Source: RBG-16-66-20 sp049651845
GTDB lineage: Bacteria; Pseudomonadota; Gammaproteobacteria; Burkholderiales; SG8-39
Direction: 5' to 3'
Length of the DNA: 11,930 bases
Assembly: GCA_049651845.1 (NCBI GenBank)
Contig: JBASCW010000169.1
Location: 1 to 11,930 of the forward strand
The notes beneath the pieces are model-generated. The model ran no database searches and was not told the DNA's origin. It saw only the letters and a list, made by a program, of their open reading frames with translations. Positions 7,218-11,930 of this stretch are shown piece after piece. The stretch's first letter is position 1; every line of letters starts with the position of its first letter. Both the position numbers and the translations under genes were made by a program.

Positions 7218-7815
7218 GGACGTCCGCGCCTCTGGGCGGGGAGAAGCGGAACGTCGCCGGGTCGATCTGCGGATTGCGCACCACGCCCGTGAAGCGCAGC
7301 ACCGTGGTCTGCCCGAAGTGGTCGACGAGCTCCATCGCCTCGACGCCGCCGGTCGACAGCCCCAGGCGCACGCTCTCGAAGCCGGCCTCCTTCTCGCGCG
7401 GCTTCGCCTCCAGCCATTCAAGGCCGTCGCGCGTGCCGGTCTCCTTCAGCTCGAAGGCGTTGGCGATGTCGGAAGCGCCCGCGAGCAGCGCCGCGGGCGT
7501 GGCGCCGAGCACGCGCGAGACGCGGCGCACCGTCACCTGGTTGAGGTCGGCGTCGTGGATCCAGACGCGCTCGCCGTCGCCGACGATCACCTGCTGCGGC
7601 TTCACGTAGGTCCAGCGGAAGCGCCCGGGCCGCAGGAACGAGAAGCTGCCGCGCGAATCCTGCACCAGCTTGCCCGTCTTGTCGTAGACCTTCTGCGCGA
7701 ACTCGCCCTGCGCCGCCTGCGTGGTGCGCACGTAGCTCTGGAAGCGCTCCAGGCTGGCCGCTTGTGAATTTCCAAGAACCAGGAGTGACGACAGGACGAG
7801 AAACAGACTTCTCAT
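7207..7815 (-). CDS. lolA: Outer-membrane lipoprotein carrier protein LolA
   Basis: Periplasmic chaperone that accepts lipoproteins from the LolCDE ABC transporter at the inner membrane and hands them to LolB at the outer membrane. From the ATG at 7815 the protein has 202 residues. MRSLFLVLSSLLVLGNSQA is a clear Sec signal peptide (Arg, hydrophobic core, small residues at the cleavage site, probably after residue 19). The mature part has the LolA beta-strand pattern: LERFQSYVRTTQAAQGEFAQ, SRGSFSFLRPGRFRWTYVKP, QQVIVGDGERVWIHDADLNQ and the C-terminal NPQIDPATFRFSPPRGADVL. A longer reading to 7842 would put nine extra residues before the signal peptide and lie inside ftsK, so it was not chosen. 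It starts 4 nt after the ftsK stop. Confidence 0.95.
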   Translation of the reverse strand: MRSLFLVLSSLLVLGNSQAASLERFQSYVRTTQAAQGEFAQKVYDKTGKLVQDSRGSFSFLRPGRFRWTYVKPQQVIVGDGERVWIHDADLNQVTVRRVSRVLGATPAALLAGASDIANAFELKETGTRDGLEWLEAKPREKEAGFESVRLGLSTGGVEAMELVDHFGQTTVLRFTGVVRNPQIDPATFRFSPPRGADVLGD

Positions 7816-7819
7816 CCTG

Positions 7820-10117
7820 CTATTCCACTTTGGCCGGAACAAGAACCTCCCGGTTGCCGTTGGACTGCATCTGCGACACGAGGCCCGCGCGCTCCATGTC
7901 CTCGATCAGGCGCGCCGCGCGGTTGTAGCCGATGCGCAGGTGCCGCTGCACCAGCGAGATGCTCGGGCGCCGCGTGCGCACCACGATCTCGACGGCCTGG
8001 TCGTAAAGCGGGTCCTTCTCGCCCGAGGGCTCGCCGTTGGCGCCCGCGCCGCCCTCCTCGGCCGCGGCCGGCTCGAGCACGTCGTGGAGGTACTCGGGCC
8101 TGGCGAGCGCCTTCAGGTGCTCGACCACCTTGTGCACCTCCTGGTCGGCGACGAAGGCGCCGTGCACGCGCTGCGGCAGGCCGGAGCCCGCGGGCAGGTA
8201 GAGCATGTCGCCCGCGCCCAGCAGCGAGTCGGCGCCCGACTGGTCGAGGATGGTGCGCGAATCCACCTTCGAGGCCACCTGGAAGGCGATGCGCGTGGGG
8301 ATGTTGGCCTTGATGAGGCCCGTGATCACGTCCACCGACGGGCGCTGCGTGGCGAGCACCAGGTGGATGCCCGCGGCGCGCGCCTTTTGCGCGAGGCGCG
8401 CGATCAGCTCCTCGACCTTCTTGCCCGCGACCATCATCAGGTCGGCGAGCTCGTCGATCACCACCACGATCAGCGGCAGCTGCTCGAGCGCCTGCGGGCT
8501 GCCGGAATCGATGGTCGCCGGGTCCTCGAACCGGCGGCCGTGCTTCTCGGCGTCGGCGATCTTGTGGTTGTAGCCCGAGAGGTTGCGCACGCCGAGCCAG
8601 CTCATGAGCTTGTAGCGCCGGTCCATCTCGGCCGTGCACCACTGCAGCGCGTTGGCCGCCTGCTTCATGTCGGTGACCACCGGCGCGAGCAGGTGCGGGA
8701 TGTCCTGGTAGGCCGAGAGCTCGAGCATCTTCGGGTCGATCAGGATGAAGCGCACGTTCTTCGGCTCGGACTTGTAGAGCAGCGACAGGATCATCGCGTT
8801 GATCGCCACCGATTTGCCCGAGCCCGTGGTGCCCGCGACCAGCAGGTGCGGCATCTTGGCGAGGTCCACCACCACCGGGTTGCCGGCGATGTCCTTGCCC
8901 AGCGCCAGCGCGAGCGGCGAGTGCACGCCGTGGTAGGCCTCCGAGCCGAGGATTTCGGTCAGGCGCACCGTATGCCGCACCGGGTTCGGGATCTCCAGGC
9001 CCATGCAGGACTTGCCCGGGATGGTCTCGACCACGCGGATCGCCACCACCGACAGCGCGCGCGCGAGGTCCTTGATGAGGTTGACGATCTGGCTGCCCTT
9101 GACCCCGACCGAGGGCTCGATTTCGTAGCGCGTGATCACCGGGCCCGGGTAGGCGGCGAGCACCTTCACCGCCACGCCGAAATCCGAGAGCTTCTTCTCG
9201 ATCAGGCGCGAGGTGAACTCCAGCGTCTCGGCGCTGACCGACTCCTTCTCGCCCTCGGGAGTGTCGAGCAGCTTGAGCGGCGGCAGCGGCGTGTCGGGCA
9301 GGTGCTCGAACAGGCGCTGCTGCTTCTCGGCCTGGATCTCCTTCTTCGCGCGCTCGGACTTGCGGATTTCGGGCGGCGGCGGCGCGATGACCAGCGGCGG
9401 GTGGTCCTCCTCGCGCTTGCGGTCGGCCTTCAGCGCGGTCTCGCGCTCTTCGCGCGCGTGCTCGCCGATCTTCTGGTCGCGGCGCTTCTCCCAGGCGCCG
9501 AGCGCGAGCGCCCAGGCCGATTCGAGCAGGAATCCGGTCGCCTCGGCGATGCGCAGCCAGGAGATGCCGCTGAACAGGCTCCAGCCGACGGCCAGCGCGG
9601 CAAGCGCGAGCAGCGTCGCGCCGGTCGGCCCAAGCAGATTGCCCGTCAGTCCGCCCAGCACGGCGCCGATGATGCCGCCCGCCGCCTGCGGCAGCCCCTG
9701 CCCATAGCTGTGCATGCGCAGGTGTTCCAGGGCCGCGCTCGCAACCAGCAGCAGACCGAAACCAGCCATGGAAAGCAACAGCGTGCGCGCTTCGGTTTTC
9801 TCGCTGCTTTCAATGCGCCGGTACCCGCGGACGACGATATGCAAGCAAAGGACCGCCCACCAGAAGGCCGACCAGCCGAAGAGCGAAAGCAGCACATCGG
9901 AGAACCACGCGCCGACGCGGCCGCCCGCGTTCTGCACCACCGCCGCGGTGGCGCTGCGCGACCAGCCCGGGTCGCTCGCATGGTGCGTGAGCAGGATCAG
10001 CAGCAGGTAGCCCGCCGCAGCCACCAGCGCGAGCCACTTGGCCTCGCGCAGCAGGCCGGCGAAGCGCGCCGGCAAGGGCGTCGCGCCCTGGTTCTTTCTT
10101 GCCGCCGCCATTGCCAT
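7820..10117 (-). CDS. ftsK: DNA translocase FtsK
   Basis: Septum-anchored hexameric DNA pump that clears chromosome termini from the division site and activates XerCD dimer resolution. About 765 residues, the short form common in betaproteobacteria (E. coli 1329, with a long linker). The N-terminal membrane domain has about four segments: 28-44, then the DPGWS motif, about 73-94, TLLLSMAGFGLLLVASAAL, and the G-rich GIIGAVLGGLTGNLL to GWSLF region. A short charged linker rich in Lys/Glu follows (about 200-285). In the motor, Walker A is VAGTTGSGKS (about 425-434) and Walker B is VVVIDELADLM (about 546-556). The C-terminal winged-helix gamma domain (DPLYDQAVEIV to RAARLIEDMERAGLV, last about 70 residues) reads KOPS-type sequences in characterised homologues. 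Start: ATG at 10117, or 10111 two codons later; the longer frame to 10213 lies inside the regulator gene. It begins 31 nt after that gene. Confidence 0.96.
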   Translation of the reverse strand: MAMAAARKNQGATPLPARFAGLLREAKWLALVAAAGYLLLILLTHHASDPGWSRSATAAVVQNAGGRVGAWFSDVLLSLFGWSAFWWAVLCLHIVVRGYRRIESSEKTEARTLLLSMAGFGLLLVASAALEHLRMHSYGQGLPQAAGGIIGAVLGGLTGNLLGPTGATLLALAALAVGWSLFSGISWLRIAEATGFLLESAWALALGAWEKRRDQKIGEHAREERETALKADRKREEDHPPLVIAPPPPEIRKSERAKKEIQAEKQQRLFEHLPDTPLPPLKLLDTPEGEKESVSAETLEFTSRLIEKKLSDFGVAVKVLAAYPGPVITRYEIEPSVGVKGSQIVNLIKDLARALSVVAIRVVETIPGKSCMGLEIPNPVRHTVRLTEILGSEAYHGVHSPLALALGKDIAGNPVVVDLAKMPHLLVAGTTGSGKSVAINAMILSLLYKSEPKNVRFILIDPKMLELSAYQDIPHLLAPVVTDMKQAANALQWCTAEMDRRYKLMSWLGVRNLSGYNHKIADAEKHGRRFEDPATIDSGSPQALEQLPLIVVVIDELADLMMVAGKKVEELIARLAQKARAAGIHLVLATQRPSVDVITGLIKANIPTRIAFQVASKVDSRTILDQSGADSLLGAGDMLYLPAGSGLPQRVHGAFVADQEVHKVVEHLKALARPEYLHDVLEPAAAEEGGAGANGEPSGEKDPLYDQAVEIVVRTRRPSISLVQRHLRIGYNRAARLIEDMERAGLVSQMQSNGNREVLVPAKVE

Positions 10118-10148
10118 CGTGCCGGAAAGTCTCGCCCGTGCCGGGGAA

Positions 10149-10826
10149 TCAGTCCCGCAGCGTGATGGTGTCGCGCAGCACGATCGTCGAGCCCCGCATC
10201 TCGATGTAGCCACCCATCTGCAGGTCCTTCATCACGCGGCTCACCATCTCGCGCGAGGCGCCGATCATCTTGGCGATGTCCTGCTTGGGCAGGCGCTTGG
10301 CGACGATCTTCTGGCCGTTCACGTCCTCGGACATGTCGAGCAGCAGGCGCGCGACGCGGCCGTAGACGTCCAGCAGCGCGAGGCTGCCGATCTTGCGGTC
10401 GGCCTCGCGCAGGCGCCGCACCAGGCCGCGCATCACCGCCATCGCCATGTCGAAATTCTCGGCCAGGCATCTCTTGAAGTCGCGCTTGGTGATCGACAGC
10501 AGCTCGCAGGGCTCGATCGTCACCACGCTCGCCGAGCGCGGACTGTCGTCGATGAGGCCCATCTCGCCGAAGAACTCGCCCGGGCCGATCAGGCTGAGGA
10601 TCACTTCCTTGCCGTCGGCGTCGCTCATCATGACCTTGAGACGGCCGGAAATGACTATATATAGGGAATCGATCTGGTCGCCCGCGGCCATGATCACCGA
10701 GGCGCGCGGCGCGCTGCGGCGCGTGACCACGGTGACCAGCGTGCGCAGCTGCTCGTCCGGAAACGTGGCGAACAACGGAACCGATTTGAGCACCGTCGTC
10801 GACACCGTGGTCGCCATCGCCTGCAT
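10149..10826 (-). CDS. Crp/Fnr-family transcriptional regulator (CRP-like)
   Basis: A 225-residue protein with an N-terminal cyclic-nucleotide-binding beta-roll (about 15-125), a dimerisation helix (about 126-150) and a C-terminal Crp-type helix-turn-helix (about 178-202). The phosphate-binding cassette PGEFFGEMGLIDDSPRSASV (82-101) keeps the Glu (88) and Arg-Ser pair (97-98) that contact cyclic nucleotide in E. coli CRP, so ligand binding is plausible; the ligand cannot be told. The recognition helix SREMVSRVMK carries Arg192, Glu193 and Arg197 in the spacing of CRP Arg180, Glu181 and Arg185, predicting a TGTGA-type half-site. There is no FNR-like N-terminal Cys cluster (only Cys107 and Cys120), so it is not an Fe-S sensor. 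It is divergent from trxB and sits where E. coli has lrp. Start: ATG at 10826, with an alternative at 10817. Confidence 0.9.
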   Translation of the reverse strand: MQAMATTVSTTVLKSVPLFATFPDEQLRTLVTVVTRRSAPRASVIMAAGDQIDSLYIVISGRLKVMMSDADGKEVILSLIGPGEFFGEMGLIDDSPRSASVVTIEPCELLSITKRDFKRCLAENFDMAMAVMRGLVRRLREADRKIGSLALLDVYGRVARLLLDMSEDVNGQKIVAKRLPKQDIAKMIGASREMVSRVMKDLQMGGYIEMRGSTIVLRDTITLRD

Positions 10827-10866
10827 GCGTTCCGTCCGCTTCCGCCGAGCGTGTTTGACCCTACTA

Positions 10867-10882
10867 TGTTAGCAGAATCACT
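10867..10882. promoter_or_regulatory. Candidate CRP-type operator in the divergent trxB/regulator region
   Basis: TGTTA-GCAGAA-TCACT matches the CRP consensus TGTGA-N6-TCACA at 8 of 10 half-site positions. The neighbouring regulator keeps the CRP residues that read this half-site, so autoregulation is plausible. The site lies just upstream of the putative trxB -10 box, a position that would favour repression of trxB. It is a single weak match found by eye. Confidence 0.4.
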
Positions 10883-10886
10883 CGCT

Positions 10887-10892
10887 TATACT
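10887..10892 (+). promoter_or_regulatory. Putative trxB promoter -10 box (TATACT)
   Basis: TATACT differs from TATAAT at one position and lies 6 nt before the trxB ATG (10899), so transcription would begin at or next to the A of the start codon. No good -35 box is seen at 16-18 bp (the hexamer at 17 bp is CTATGT). A TTGACC at 10855-10860 is too far upstream (26 nt). An activator, or a different start site, may be involved. Confidence 0.45.
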
Positions 10893-10898
10893 CTCGCC

Positions 10899-11858
10899 AT
10901 GAACGACAACAAGCGCCATGCTCGCCTGCTGATTCTCGGCTCGGGACCCGCGGGCTACACCGCCGCGGTCTACGCAGCGCGCGCCAACCTCAAGCCGCTG
11001 CTGCTCACCGGCCTCGTGCAGGGCGGCCAGCTCACGACGACCACCGACGTGGACAACTGGCCCGCCGACGCCGACGGCGTGCAGGGCCCGGACCTGATGA
11101 CGCGCTTCCAGAAGCACGCCGAGCGCTTCGACACCGAGATCGTCTTCGATCACATCCACAAGGTGCACCTTGGCGCTCGCCCTTTCCTGCTCGAGGGCGA
11201 CGCCGGCACCTACAGCTGCGACGCGCTGGTGATCGCGACCGGCGCCTCGGCGAAATACCTCGGCATACCGAGCGAGCAGAATTTCATGGGCCGGGGCGTC
11301 TCGGCCTGCGCCACCTGCGACGGCTTTTTCTATAAGGGCCAGGAAGCCGCGGTGGTCGGCGGGGGAAATACGGCCGTTGAAGAGGCTTTGTTCCTTGCCA
11401 ACCTCTGCAGCAAGGTGACGCTGATCCACCGCCGCGACAAGTTCCGCGCCGAGAAGATCATGGTCGACAAGCTCATGAAGCGCGTCGGCGAAGGCAAGAT
11501 CGCGCTCGAGCTCGATTCGGCGCTGGACGAGGTGCTGGGCGACAAGACCGGCGTCACCGGAATCCGCATCCTGAACCTGAAGACCAACCAGACCAGGAAC
11601 CTGGCGCTCAAGGGCCTGTTCATCGCCATCGGCCACACGCCGAACACGCAGGTGTTCGAGGGCCAGCTCGAGATGGAGAACGGCTACATCGTCACGCGCG
11701 GCGGGCGGGAAGGCGGCTCGACGGCGACCAGCGTGCCCGGCGTGTTCGCCGCCGGCGACGTGCAGGACCACGTCTACCGGCAGGCGGTCACCAGCGCGGG
11801 CAGCGGCTGCATGGCCGCGCTGGATGCCGAAAAGTTCCTCGATGGCCTCGCCGCCTGA
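10899..11858 (+). CDS. trxB: Thioredoxin-disulfide reductase
   Basis: FAD enzyme that passes electrons from NADPH to thioredoxin, feeding ribonucleotide reductase and cytoplasmic disulfide reduction. 319 residues (E. coli 321). The FAD dinucleotide fold shows GSGPAGYTAAVYAARA (14-29). The redox-active disulfide is CATC (137-140) followed by Asp141, the proton-transfer acid. The NADPH fold has GGGNTAVEEA (154-163) and HRRDKFRAEK (177-186) for the 2'-phosphate. The second FAD motif is VPGVFAAGDVQDHVYRQAVTSAGSGC. The frame is open back to a GTG at 10851, but homologues begin close to the MNDNKRHARLLILGSG start, so ATG 10899 is chosen. No Shine-Dalgarno sequence precedes it. A short run with a different codon choice covers about 11322-11396. 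Confidence 0.97.
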   Translation: MNDNKRHARLLILGSGPAGYTAAVYAARANLKPLLLTGLVQGGQLTTTTDVDNWPADADGVQGPDLMTRFQKHAERFDTEIVFDHIHKVHLGARPFLLEGDAGTYSCDALVIATGASAKYLGIPSEQNFMGRGVSACATCDGFFYKGQEAAVVGGGNTAVEEALFLANLCSKVTLIHRRDKFRAEKIMVDKLMKRVGEGKIALELDSALDEVLGDKTGVTGIRILNLKTNQTRNLALKGLFIAIGHTPNTQVFEGQLEMENGYIVTRGGREGGSTATSVPGVFAAGDVQDHVYRQAVTSAGSGCMAALDAEKFLDGLAA

Positions 11859-11930
11859 CGACGGCGATTTCAGGGACGCGGTCGCGGATGTGGCGCCGCT
11901 CAAGCGCCACAAGCGCGCGGACCTGAAGCG
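11842..11930 (+). CDS. Probable Smr-domain (MutS2-like) protein, N-terminus (runs off the right edge)
   Basis: An ATG at 11842 lies inside the last codons of trxB (17-nt overlap, another frame) and opens 29 codons to the window edge: MASPPDDGDFRDAVADVAPL followed by KRHKRADLKR. The pattern FR-x(2)-V-x-D-V-x-PLK with a basic tail resembles the N-terminal extension of proteobacterial Smr/SmrB proteins, such as FRQLMAGTRKIK in E. coli SmrB. The Smr nuclease domain itself would be outside the window. The overlap suggests co-transcription with trxB. The family assignment rests on few residues. Confidence 0.5.
   Translation, partial: MASPPDDGDFRDAVADVAPLKRHKRADLK

Noticed and set aside
7218..7421. 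Longer N-terminus for RarA
   Set aside because: The extra residues are Arg/Ser/Ala-rich and come from lolA read out of frame; homologues begin near TDLFGKP.
7940..10165. Plus-strand open frame of 741 codons opposite ftsK
   Set aside because: Shadow frame of ftsK; biased Arg/Leu/His composition and no recognisable domain.
10118..10213. Longer N-terminus for FtsK
   Set aside because: It lies in the 3' end of the regulator gene and lacks similarity to FtsK N-termini.
10149..10826. FNR-type oxygen sensor
   Set aside because: No N-terminal cysteine cluster; the recognition helix and phosphate-binding cassette are CRP-like.
10878..11912. Minus-strand open frame of 344 codons opposite trxB
   Set aside because: Antisense shadow of trxB, which has all its motifs on the plus strand.

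Overview
The window is high-GC DNA (about two thirds G+C by eye) from a Gram-negative proteobacterium, most likely a betaproteobacterium. The evidence is a LolA-type lipoprotein chaperone, a short FtsK of about 765 residues, a TonB-like fragment, and the family resemblance of nearly every protein. The species cannot be named from the sequence alone.

Right part (about 3080-11930): a conserved core block. On the minus strand, read from right to left, are a Crp/Fnr-type regulator, ftsK (chromosome translocase), lolA (periplasmic lipoprotein carrier), rarA (replication-associated AAA+ ATPase), serS (seryl-tRNA synthetase) and a TPR/glycosyltransferase-like gene, followed 17 bp later by tRNA-Ser(CGA). 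From ftsK to the TPR gene the genes overlap or nearly touch: a 4 nt gap ftsK/lolA, an 11 nt overlap lolA/rarA, an ATGA overlap rarA/serS, and an overlap serS/TPR. This suggests one operon. Divergent from it on the plus strand are trxB (thioredoxin reductase) and the first codons of a probable Smr-domain protein. The order trxB / regulator / ftsK / lolA / rarA / serS matches E. coli trxB-lrp-ftsK-lolA-rarA-serS, but a Crp-like regulator stands where E. coli has Lrp. The short trxB/regulator intergenic region holds a likely trxB -10 box that would give a leaderless mRNA, and a sequence resembling a CRP site.

Left part (1-2970): less conserved. Just past the tRNA 3' end lies a decayed beta-carbonic anhydrase gene. 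It has a one-base frameshift at the zinc-cysteine codon and two internal deletions, one of which removes the other two zinc ligands. Next comes a 774-residue molybdenum-hydroxylase large subunit (xanthine/CO dehydrogenase superfamily, AYRGAGR type) with no partner subunit in view. Overlapping its 3' end is the start of a TonB-like protein that runs off the left edge.

No CRISPR array, insertion sequence, prophage or defence system is visible. The most noteworthy points are the inactivated carbonic anhydrase, the regulator substitution with its possible operator, the glycosyltransferase-like gene between serS and its tRNA, and short islands of AT-richer codon use inside several core genes.
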